From contig QVRM01002192.1 in assembly GCA_003439945.1 (NCBI GenBank), positions 3,460,001 to 3,524,000 on the forward strand: a stretch of DNA of 64,000 nucleotides, in the 5' to 3' direction. The number at the start of each line of letters is the position of its first letter. The stretch's first letter is position 1. Of this stretch, positions 20,720 through 30,400 are shown piece by piece. Below the pieces are notes generated by a model, which was not told the DNA's origin, made no database searches, and saw only the letters and a list, made by a program, of their open reading frames with translations. The stretch comes from Dermanyssus gallinae. Lineage: Eukaryota; Arthropoda; Arachnida; Mesostigmata; Dermanyssidae. The translations under genes were made by a program, and so were the position numbers.

Positions 20720-22028
20720 ATGTCGGCTACATTTAAGGATTCGGCCGTGCTTTATCGTGACTTCTCGTATATCCAGCGCTGTGCCCGGTCTATCGACACC
20801 GATGGTGTTTATTTCAACCGCCGTGGAGCAAGGCAGGCGGCCAGGCCTATCGCCCGTGAAGCCGCCAGTTTCCTGGCAGTGAAACCTAATATTGCGGGAC
20901 TTAACATTAAGTTCAATGCAACTCGGCGTCAACCAGCTGACCATTCCTTCCGGGCATTTTCCTCCCCTGTTGCCGGCAGTAGTATAAACAACTTCAACAA
21001 CCAATCCGGAATCGCTCCTTTTCAACACCGTCCTCCACCCCTTCCTCCACCACCGGTTCTCCCAGCCATCTGCCCCCCCCATGCTCCACATACCGCCTCC
21101 ACCTCTGCCACCAGTACCTCTACATCCCAGCGTCTTCTCAGACTACCTGCTGTAATTAAACAATCTAGATTAAATTATCACCCCAGAGTCGCCGCCGAAC
21201 AGTTGGCATCACTTCCCCCTCCGGATCAAAACGCGATAAAATGTTTATATTTCAATGCACGTTCGTTAGGTGAAGATGATCGTACACAATTGCTCAGTTA
21301 ATATACTGCCTTAAATGATATAAATATAGTGTTTATAACCGAAACCTGGTTAGGTGTAGGTGGCAAACACGTAACCGATAGAGAACTGTCGTGTGATGAT
21401 AGGTACTCAGTATTTCGATGTGATCGTGGCTCCCGAGGAGGGGGTTTGTATATTAATTCAAAACACGATGAAAGTTTGTGAACTAAGACTACAGAGTGGC
21501 ATCGAAGCTGTCGCTTTGGACGTATATTCTAAATATAGTTCCATAAGGGTTGCCTGTTATTATGCGACAAACGCCGGCACCCTTGCTGAACGCAAGAAAC
21601 GCATAAAAACTGCATGTGACTCAAATGACTTAATTTGTGATATAACCCGTCCAATTTTAATTTTTGGAGATTTCAATCATCCAAAAATACACTGGACGGA
21701 CATTACGCTTTTAGATTCGCAAACCATGGAGTCCACCTTTGTTATTGCCTGCATCACCAACGGCTTACACCAACAAATAGACGAGGTCACTCGCCCTCGA
21801 CTGTATTGTCATGGTGCTGAGGCTGCGCAGGTCAGTTCCAATGATGAAATAGATAACACATTTGCCACTCTAGGTAATACTAAGAATCACTTTGCTACTC
21901 AATGTGATGACACTAACATGAATAATAAGTTTAGTAAACTATCCAGTCACACCAATAGTAATGGTAATAGATATAGTAATCACAGTCATGCAACTAGTCA
22001 CGCTAATAGTAATGGTAACCTTAGTTAG
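20720..22028 (+). pseudogene. CR1-like LINE plus copy: esterase end and AP endonuclease
   Basis: 20720-21301 continues the esterase with YIQRC and DGVYFNRRGARQ; the catalytic His of D-x-x-H is Tyr here. A Pro-rich linker and LYFNARSLGEDDRTQLL open the endonuclease. After a stop, the FITETWL segment (near 21335-21355) and 21393-22028 carry GVCILIQNTMKV and PILIFGDFNHPKIHW. An Asn/Ser/His-rich expansion (about 21840-22020) replaces the short loop of the minus copy. Several stops separate the parts. Confidence 0.7.
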
Positions 22029-22089
22029 CCAATTAGCTACTAGTTCTACTAATAGTTGTATTGTCACTGATAAAAGAATCTTAGGTATC

Positions 22090-23963
22090 TCCGACGACGA
22101 CACGACAATCTGGGCTCTATTATTGATTTAGTTTTAACCTCAGACCCGTCCATCATTGAAGCTATACGAGTATTTCAGCCGCCAATTCTATCCGACCACA
22201 ACGCCATTTCGTTTTCTATTTTATTTGATGCTGAATAACCTACGGTAGATGAGGGAGATTATAATTTCTGGAAGGGGGACTATGAAATGATCAGCTTGCT
22301 TGTATAATCTGGAGAAACTTGTTTTTAAATTGCGATACCGTTGACTCGATGTATGATAGCTTTGTATACCAGATACATTCATTAATTAAAGAGTTAAACG
22401 AAATGGCAAATCAAATAATAATGCTAATTTACGTAAATATGTCACCAATCTAGAACGGTTGATCGACTAGGAGCCAAATGTGCAGTATGAAAAAAAGTTG
22501 AGGAAGGCGACTAGAATACTTCGTATAATGGAAGAAGCCGGTCTTGATTTTAAAAACACAAGGTCGTTTGTTAGATATGCAAATAAACGATTAAAGGGAA
22601 AAGAAAATATTGAGGCTGTAAATATAGATCAGACGGTCCTCGTAGACGACGCTTCTAAAGCAAATGCATTTAAGGACTTCTTCTCTTTGGCTTATGTTGC
22701 CCAAGGGAGTTCAGTTCTCGCAGGTGTTTCCAACGACGTAGTCTCGAGAGATAGCTGTCCATACTTGGAAATATCAGAATATAATATTCTTTCTAAAATG
22801 AAACAACTACTCACTAAATGCAGCTTTATTCCTGATTTAATCCCACCCATATTTTATAAAAATGTGGCGTCTGCGATAACTGAACCCCATTTTTTTATAT
22901 TCAGTAGGTCCTATGAGGATGGCAGTGTGCCAAAACATTTTCGGCAATCAGTCGTAATAAGATTGGGCTGTTATGATAAACAATAGGCTGGCCTTTGATT
23001 GTAGATATTTTAATTTCTCGAAGGCATTTGATAGAGTAAACCATGTGAAACTTATACAAAAGCGTAGGCTACTTGGATGTAGATACTCGCTCTATATCAT
23101 GGATTGCTAGTTATCTTACCCGTAGAGAGTTCTGCGTTCGCGTAAACAATAGCTTTAGTGAGTCGGGCACGTGCCCCTCAGGCGTTCCTCGGGAATCAAG
23201 TTCGGGCCACTTTTATTTTGCACATTTGTCTTAGTTCTTAAAAACGTTATTCCTGAGGCGTTAACTTATAAGCTTTATGCTGATGATTTAAAACTATACA
23301 TACCTTCCAACACCGCTAGCGAAAGGCAAGTACTACAGAGGACGATTGAGGCGGTTTCTAAGTTGTGTGTAGATAATGAAATGCTTATATCAGTGCCGAA
23401 ATATGCTGTATTGTGTTTAAAAAAGCCCATAACTACGTGCTACTTGGGGAGGCTATCCCTTAAATTGTATTAGGGACCTAGGGGTTGCGGTGACACCGCA
23501 ACTGGATTTTAGCACTCATATTACACAAGTCATTCGATCAGCTAATTTTATATCTAATACTATATTTCGTTGTTTCATAATTAATGATTACAATTTTTAC
23601 ATGAGGCTTTATAATAGTTTGGTTGTACCTTAGTTTATCTATTGCTGTGAGGTTTGGCGACCTTATTTAGGTAAACACATTGAAGCAATGGAAAGTGTAC
23701 AGAGGAGATTCTTTCGTCGTGTCTTGTTAAGGTGTAACATTGCCCGAAATTCTATTGTGATAAGCCCTATTCGGGAACTTCAGTCCAGAGCGGATTATCG
23801 CATGTTCAATCGTATCATAAACTTATCAAATAAGTCAAACTATTTTAGTATTCGGTTAAACAATCTTAGAAGCGGTAACACCATCTCGTCGAAACAAATT
23901 GCCAAGACAGATCGTGTAAATAATATGTTTTCGTGGCGGATGGCGAAGGCACTGAGAACTTAA
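22090..23963 (+). pseudogene. CR1-like LINE plus copy: RT and C-terminus
   Basis: The endonuclease end with SDHNAISF lies near 22190-22215. The linker KNTRSFVRYANKRLKGKENI and the start of RT follow in 22480-22986. The palm (23171-23473) has KLYADDLKLYIPS, so motif C is intact. The C-terminal frame, 23688-23963, has ESVQRRFFRRVLLRCN and NNMFSWRMAKALRT. Stops and frameshifts occur between all blocks. The 3' UTR runs to the TTGAA tail at about 24089. Confidence 0.75.
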
Positions 23964-24090
23964 AACGCTAAAAGTGCAAATGTCGGCACACAAGTAAACT
24001 GACTATTGTATGTATCTAGGTAACGGTTTGTAAAATGTAAATAATGTCCCCCCTTTGACAAAATAAAGGTGCATTTGAATTGAATTGAAG

Positions 24091-26280
24091 TATTTCACGC
24101 GTCTCCCAGCCAAATTACAGATGTCCATCTGGTACTTGCTTAAAGGCGTTTAATTCTAAATCAGGTTTTATTCTACACCGTCGTCATGCCCATCCGGACG
24201 AATATAATGAGAACATTTTAGCCCCCCCCTTTAAGAAGGCCAGATGGAACCCACAAGACCGTGAACTTTTAGCAGCAATAGAAGCAGATTTTATATTAGA
24301 TAATAATAACGAAACACCTAGAGAAATTGGCCACCTTTTAGCTATTAAATTTAACTCACGCACACCTGGGGCAACTAGAAGCCAACATAATTCTCAGGCG
24401 CATAAGGATCTGGTAGAGGACCTTCGTAAAAAGAGGTCTCACCTGGATTCCAACCCTGACGGATCTGACCTTCCTGGGCCTAGTCGGCCTCGATACTGTG
24501 AATTTTACACACACTGTCCGACGTCGTGCCTTTAGAGAAACACCTTCCACTGAAGCGCCAGTATCCAAAAGGCAACAACGACGTCAAGACTACGCAACCA
24601 CTCACAAACATTTTAGCCAAAACCAATCCAAATGCGCTCATGAGGTGCTGAACGGCAAATGCATCATACACAACATGCAGAGCACCGAAGTTGTAGAACA
24701 CTGGGCCAACACCATGACACAACTACCACCTGAACCACTCCCTTGCCCCGTATACACTCCCAACTCCGATCTCTTTGAGGTTTCCCTCCCTATCTCTTTA
24801 AAGGAAACCCACGTAGCTTTCCGCGGACCTTCTAAAGCACTAGGCTTGAACAGGATTTGTCATTCGTCCCTCCGTAAACTCCCGTTAGAAGTAGTCTGTT
24901 GTCTTCTTAACATACTATTAACTAGCGATATTGCCACAGCCCATAAAACTGCTCGCGTAGCGTTCATCCCTAAAATTAACAATGCCACATCCCCACGCAA
25001 TCTCCGACCCCTATCTATTAGCTCATACTTACAACGCACGCTTAACAAAATTATCTCTAGACGCTTCCAGAACTCTATTAAGCTTCTCCCAATCCTTTTT
25101 CCGTTTCTCTTTTATAATGGTACCTTCGAGAATCTTGCGGTTCTGGATGGCATCCTTAACGATGCCAAGTCTGCAGGACGTGAGCTCAGACTCGCTTCAA
25201 TCGACCTGCGTAAGGCGTTCGACATGGTGAGTCATGACTCCGTCCCGCGGTCACTCCGGACTCGCGGATACCCGGAGGTATTCATTAATTATATCAAACG
25301 CTTGTACCTCTTATCTAAAACTCTCATAGAATTTGGACAAGAATGTCGCACATTTCGGCCAACTAGGTGTGTTAGGCAGGCATATGCTCTTATAGGTCCC
25401 CCTTTCATTTAACCTAGTTCTCGACGACATTCTTTCAAAATTAGACAAAACTAATATCGGGTACCAACTTACTGATGACTTCCGCCTTACGGGCTTAGCC
25501 TTTGCGGATGATCTCATCCTCAAATCTACTCTCCAACGGCTCCTTAATATTGCGGACCCCTTTTGAAATCCCGAGGCCTTAAAATTAATAATAATAAAAG
25601 CTTTACTATCTCCCACCTATTTAATAGGAAGGAAGATAAATGTTTTATTAATACCGTACCAGAATTTAACGTTGGAGATCGGCAATTGCCAGCTAAAGGT
25701 ATGAGCGATCGATGGAGATATCTGAGAGTCGACTTTGACAGCAATGGCAGAGTTGACCAAGGATATACTCCTTAATTTACTCAACAGACTCACGATAGCT
25801 TCCCTTTAACCCCACCAAAGGCTCATATTTTTAAAAGACTTTCTCATTCCCCGCCTTTTATATAAACTGGTCTCCGGTCCCAGACCATCTTACGCACTCC
25901 TTAGCGACCTAGATAAAGAGATCAGAAAGGTTGTTAAGTCGAAATGGCTTAAACTCGAAAACTCGGTGCCGAACGCTTACCAGAATCCTGGCAGGCGGTA
26001 CGGCAAAAGCGTGGCCACTAGATTTTAATAATACAAAATTCTTCTAAAACGCTTTGGCCCGAACAATACTATAAAGGATCGTACAAACCCATGTTACAGT
26101 CTAGAGTGTATCCGTTTGATGAACAATTTTCATGACGAAAAAGCATCCCAAATCAAAAAATCTTATGTTTTCAGACAGTGCATCTATGTACCTGGTGCAA
26201 CATATTCCGCATCATCGCATCAACGGATTACTAATCAACGAGACTCATTTGTCCAGAGATACAAAATAAGAATATAAACA
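24091..26280 (+). pseudogene. R2-clade LINE: zinc finger, Myb-like domain, RT
   Basis: Near 24126 there is a finger, LKAFNSKSGFILHRRHAH. It is followed by a Myb-like stretch, RWNPQDRELLAAIEADF with REIGHLLAIKF. A stop precedes 24498-25412, which carries R2-type RT motifs: VAFIPKINNATSPRNLRPLS in the fingers, NGTFENLAVLDGILNDAKS, LASIDLRKAFDMVSHDS (motif A) and RCVRQAYAL. Motif C, AFADDLILKS, lies near 25500 in another frame. The thumb, LIFLKDFLIPRLLYKLVSG and SKWLKLENSVPNAY, is also shifted. The zinc knuckle and RLE endonuclease expected after 26280 are not seen. No 28S rDNA flanks it, so this is not at the classical R2 site. Confidence 0.8.
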
Positions 26281-26903
26281 AATATATATATTTGTGTTTG
26301 AACCAGTCTGCTAGACGATGGTATATCTAAACAAAGTTAAACTAAAAATATATAAAGCAAAACCACAGATTATTTCCGTTGCTTCAGTTTGCGTATTGAC
26401 TTGCTATTTACATCATATCATTGCGCCCTAATAGGTGCACGTCAAAGTTGTTGTCTAGAAAGCCCAAAAAGTATATTTTTTTTTATATATTTTGCTGATC
26501 CCGTCCCAGTGGTGAATTAGACGGCTAAGACTCGGCTCTAAAAAGCTGAGGGGTTGCCGTCATTAATGGAATTTTTCTTGGGTATAATTCTTTCTTTCTT
26601 GATTGGTAAAATAGGGTTAAGCACTACTCTCAAATAAGGGTGAACAAACACTGATGCAACACTGAATGGTAGCTGTCGCATAGCATTAAACAAGTGACAC
26701 ATGCACTTACATTGAGCACCATTCGAAGAGATTCGCCTTTCTGGCGTGACGGTGGCGCGACCAATACAATCAATGGAAGGTACGATTGTGTGTCACTGAT
26801 GCTGTTGATCATTTCAATTCTACAAGATTCTACACCGGTACAGTAGAAAACCACGTGGCGGGGATCGAAGGAAAGCGAAATGATGCCACCTGCATAAAAG
26901 CTA
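26281..26903. other. Spacer, no gene recognised
   Basis: AT-rich at first. Around 26500-26560, CTAAGACTCGGCTCTAAAAAGCTGAGG could fold into a small hairpin and may be R2 3' UTR. No coding motif is recognised. Confidence 0.4.
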
Positions 26904-26917
26904 CTCTTACCTTTCCT
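26904..26917. repeat. Target site duplication of R1-type LINE (left)
   Basis: CTCTTACCTTTCCT here is repeated exactly at 29303-29316. It flanks the LINE between its poly-T (the poly-A tail on the minus strand) and its truncated 5' end. Confidence 0.9.
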
Positions 26918-27584
26918 TTTTTTTTTTTTTTTTTGTTCTGGGAGGTTTCGGTAATGCATGATGCACATGCGCCACTAGCAGCCTGCGTGACTAGTGTGAG
27001 ACTCGCAAACCCACTAAACCCGGATTCCTCCCCACCCCCCCAGGCTCGGTATTACTTTGGCATTACATCGAAACCGTGGGAGAGGCGTCTCTGCCGTTCT
27101 CCTTCAATCAGCTCTATCCCTGACTATCATCCCGCATGTCTACCTGCGGTTGGATAGGGGGATGCCATTTTGTAATCCGTCCTGTGAGGGTGCGTCGAGA
27201 CCATGAGGGCCTGGCTGCTCCCCACCCCCTCCCCCCTCCCTCGGCTCCTAGTCCCGAACAATCTCCCGAGAGACCCGCTCAAACCTCTCCCGCCTGGCCG
27301 TTTCCTTGGCTGTCTTGAGTGTCAAAACAGCGTCGAACAAGTTCGTCGCCTCCCTCCATGCCTCCGCCGAAGTCATCATATGGGAGACCACCTCCTTGAT
27401 GGGTCGGCCCCTCACAGCGGTTGGTGCTGCGTCCCGTGCTTCCCTGAGAGCATCACACCGCAGAACAGTATGCTCTACGTTGTTCCGTTTCTCCAGAGTC
27501 GCACAGTACGCAGATATCGCTGATGGCCTTCTTGATCCTTGACAGGTAGCTCTGCGACTGCGACGTACTCCTCTTCGTCGTTTG

Positions 27585-27955
27585 GCGTCTGGATTTCCTA
27601 TCTTTTCGGTTCGTTTCGGTTCGTTGGACTGCTCTCTAGGTACCGAAAACTCAAACGACCGCGACGCTGTACTTCACTATAGGGCGTAGCAACAGCAGTG
27701 ACAGCAACACGCCGCCGCCATAATCACGCGCTTGACGTCAAAGGAAACTCAGCTTGGAGTATAGGCAATTTTCTCGGATAGTTCGTGTTGTTGTTAATAG
27801 ATTTTTTAATGCTGTAGAAGTTTGTTCTCGTTGCCGTTGTTCATGTTGTTGTTGTTACCTCGGTTAATCCTCAAATCAAGGCGACACGCAATGAATCATA
27901 CAAACAGCGCACAGAGAGCGAGAGCGGCACGTGGAACGCACCACACACTAAATAT
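27585..27955. other. Insertion of unknown type inside the R1-type LINE
   Basis: The connector frame breaks off near 27960. The following LINE block, SYLSRIKKAISDICVLC, resumes near 27530-27550. The intervening 370-400 bp match no coding motif; they hold TTCGGTTCGTTTCGGTTCG, TTGTTGTTG runs and a GAGAGCGAGAGCG stretch. It could be a SINE, MITE or solo LTR fragment. Exact ends are not resolved. Confidence 0.6.
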
Positions 27956-28904
27956 CCTCTACAGCTGTGCGCAGAACCTGAGTCGTCCAGTAGGAAAGCT
28001 CCCCGTGTCGGCGGTCATACCATGCCCTGAGGTCCGGTATCAGACTCTTGGTCCAGCTTCCTGTGGTCACACCGGGTCTTACCTGCGCCCATTCCTCATG
28101 CCAGGCCGATATGGTGGCACTCCTGGCCCTGGTGAGATCCAGACCTTCGTCTAGAAACATTTTACTTCGTTCAGCCACTAGGAGGTCCCATGGCAGCATT
28201 TTGGCTAGGACCAGGAGAGCTTCGGTCGAGACTGTTCGATACGCCCGGCTTACCCTGATTGCCAGCGTTCGTTGGGTCGACCTTAGTGCCCCCCTATTTT
28301 TCGCCGTCTGCATTGCCATGTCCCCCCAGACTGGGGCTGCGTATAGCGCCGTTGATTCGGCCACCGAGGCCAGGAGCCTTCTTTTCACCTCAGCCACCCC
28401 ACCGACCCTAGGCATGATCCGCGCCAGGTTCAGGGAGACCCTTTGGGCTTTTTCGGCCACGTACTTAACGTGTGCCGATCCGGTCAGTCCGGTGTCTAGC
28501 ATGACCCCAAGGTACTTTACCTTCTTTCTGATTTCTATCGGGTGGCCCGCCATCACGAGGTCAATGCCGGTCGTCCTCTTTCTGCCTGTTAGGTACATCG
28601 CCTCCGTCTTGTCGGGTGCCAGTTTCAAGTGATGGGACTCCATCCACTCGGACACCATTGACAAGGCCTCATTGGCGGCGCTCTCCAGAGCTCTTTCGGT
28701 CCTGGCCGTTATCATGAGTGCAAGGTCATCGGCGTACGCCAAAGTCTCCACCCCATACGGGAGACCTGGGATCTCGAGCACCCCGTCGTAAGCTATGTTC
28801 CAGAGCACGGGTCCTAGAATCGAGCCCTGTGGGACTCCGGCAGTAACCTCGTACTCCTGCCCCCCTGCAACCAAGCCTCTGTCATCCAGGTAGGATGAAA
28901 TCAT
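27948..28904 (-). CDS. R1-type LINE: RT palm, thumb and connector
   Basis: 318 open codons. Motif B is VPQGSILGPVLWNIAYDGVL, motif C is LAYADDLALMI, and the thumb has VKYLGVMLDTGLTGSAHV. The C-terminal part, LIPDLRAWYDRRHGELSYWTTQVL, is the conserved R1/Jockey connector and normally continues into GHG.F..YL. Here it runs into the inserted sequence and stops at 27948. Catalytic residues are intact, but the protein is truncated at both ends. Confidence 0.88.
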   Translation of the reverse strand: MISSYLDDRGLVAGGQEYEVTAGVPQGSILGPVLWNIAYDGVLEIPGLPYGVETLAYADDLALMITARTERALESAANEALSMVSEWMESHHLKLAPDKTEAMYLTGRKRTTGIDLVMAGHPIEIRKKVKYLGVMLDTGLTGSAHVKYVAEKAQRVSLNLARIMPRVGGVAEVKRRLLASVAESTALYAAPVWGDMAMQTAKNRGALRSTQRTLAIRVSRAYRTVSTEALLVLAKMLPWDLLVAERSKMFLDEGLDLTRARSATISAWHEEWAQVRPGVTTGSWTKSLIPDLRAWYDRRHGELSYWTTQVLRTAVEDI

Positions 28905-29302
28905 TCGACGGAGGTAGGGGGAGGGAAGGAAAGCCCTTCCTCTTCATCGCCTCCACAATTACTTTCCAATTCATTGTGTTGAAGGCATTTTTGACATCCA
29001 GGAGGATCAGGAGCACGAATCCCCTTGTTTTAGGGGTCTTCATAGTCTCCTCACCCGCCCGTTTCAGAACCTTCTTTAGAGCCCCTAATGCGGATCTGCC
29101 CTTCCGGAAGCCGTACTGGGCATCTGATAAGGCGTTCTTTTCCTGAATCTCGTCGTTTAGTCTCTTGACTATAACGTTCTCCAGGAGCTTACCCATGGCG
29201 TCAATGAGGCATATGGGCCGGTAAGCCGAAGGCCCCGTCTTCCTCCCGGGTTTGGGGATTAGAACCAGGCTTGCCCTTTTCCACAGCCTCGGGAATCTCC
29301 CT
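28882..29302 (-). pseudogene. R1-type LINE: RT fingers
   Basis: Motifs are LVLIPKPGRKTGPSAYRPIC, LLENVIVKRL, AQYGFRKGRSALGALKKVL and motif A, LLILLDVKNAFNTMNW. The reading frame extends upstream to 29331, but those first codons come from the target duplication, not the element. A frameshift near 28895 separates it from the palm. Confidence 0.85.
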
Positions 29303-29339
29303 CTCTTACCTTTCCTGTCTATGCCCCACAAAGCCTATC

Positions 29340-30000
29340 TTGGGAGGGATTAAATCGCCGCTTTTCCCACATGCCAGAAAGCTCAGTCAACATTCATTTG
29401 TGCCAGACAATAATAAGTGAAATTATCTGATATTTTCCGGATACTTTTATTCTGTACTTAAACTTACTCATGTATAACAACGGCATTACAAACAATAATA
29501 TGTTTATAGCATTTGCTGCAAAAAGGTACGAGCTCTTTCGGGAAAACAGCAAGCTTATTCAGTTGTGGGCTAGTCCCATAGAGGTCGTTAGGTAAGTCGT
29601 TAGCCAAGTAAAGTGTTTTTTGAACAAGAGCTATCATCAGTATCTTGACTAAGGTAGCTCGTGGAGCAGTTGGGACGTAACAAGACGTATATAGATGTTA
29701 TAACTACTATTAGTTATGCTAATAACTTTACATGTCACAAAGAATGGTTATTTTGATTCGTAGTTTATATACCTACACAATTTATGTTATCAAAGAAAAC
29801 AGTTATTTTTTCTATACTGTACTTTCGTATTTTAAGAGGGTATGCCAGAACGGAGTTATACACAAAGCGTGTTTGGTTGAAGATTTAAAAAGCAACATAA
29901 TGAATTGTAGAGCTTGTTAAAGTAAATATGGTCTCCAATAAAGCATAGTCTCTTCTAATAAAACATCCGTACTGAATTTAGGTTCTACTAGTTTCAGATT
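29340..30000. other. AT-rich spacer, no gene seen
   Basis: Low-GC anonymous sequence between the R1-type LINE and the mariner relic. No coding or repeat motif is recognised. Confidence 0.4.
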
Positions 30001-30400
30001 ACAATTTACGGGTTGTCGCTATTGTTGTAGCTGATATCTCTGGCAAGTAGAAGCCAATGCGGAGTTCCCTACCTTTGTGCTTTTCGCGGATGAAGCTTGC
30101 TTTACACAAGATGTGTGTTTAACAGGCACAACACCTATTGCTAGGCTAGTAAAAACCCGAATATGACTGACCAGCGTAGACGCCTGAGTCGTTTCTCCGC
30201 GAATGTATGGGCTGGCAGGGTAAACGTCTACCTCATGTGCCCACACAAATCTCCTAACAGGTTGGCTAGAGAATCATACCACACATTCCTGAGTAAAGCA
30301 TTACAGGGACTGTTGGAAGGCGTTCTAGAACGTATTCGCGAGAGGATGTAGTTCCAACACGACGAAGCGCCACCGCACTCCGCTCCCGATCACCCATGTA
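30001..30400 (+). pseudogene. Mariner-like (DUF4817) transposase relic, left part
   Basis: It starts near the first catalytic block, with FADEACFTQD (Asp kept). It passes a stop and continues with FSANVWAGRVNVYLM, ESYHTFLSKALQGLLEGV and FQHDEAPPHS (second Asp kept). Compared with the relic at 1068-2130 this is a different, independently decayed copy. Its third catalytic block is not adjacent; it appears 1.9 kb downstream at 32345-32600, beyond RLE copy C. Confidence 0.75.

Larger units (their letters stand above)
19423..24090 (+). mobile_element. CR1-like LINE with esterase domain, plus copy
   Basis: Full-length in layout but broken into many frames: zinc domain, linker, esterase, AP endonuclease, RT, C-terminal region, then AATAAAGGTGC and a TTGAATTGAATTGAA tail ending at about 24089. 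It is the same family as the minus copy, including the tail. R2-like sequence starts directly after the tail. This copy keeps the RT YADD motif that the minus copy has lost. Confidence 0.85.
26918..29302 (-). mobile_element. R1-type LINE, 5'-truncated, with poly-A tail
   Basis: A minus-strand insertion bounded by a 14-bp duplication. It begins (5') in the RT fingers at GRFPRLWKRASLVLIPKPG and runs through RT and a CCHC knuckle to a 3' UTR with about 17 A. A foreign insert of some 370 bp (about 27585-27955) sits between the RT and knuckle regions. Its last 400 bp recur as separate retrocopies at 60645-61052 and, in the opposite orientation, at 57122-57535, so the family has been mobile more than once. 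Confidence 0.9.

Noticed and set aside
24091..26280. Classical 28S rDNA R2 insertion
   Set aside because: No rRNA sequence flanks the element on either side; only the RT and N-terminal domains are R2-like.
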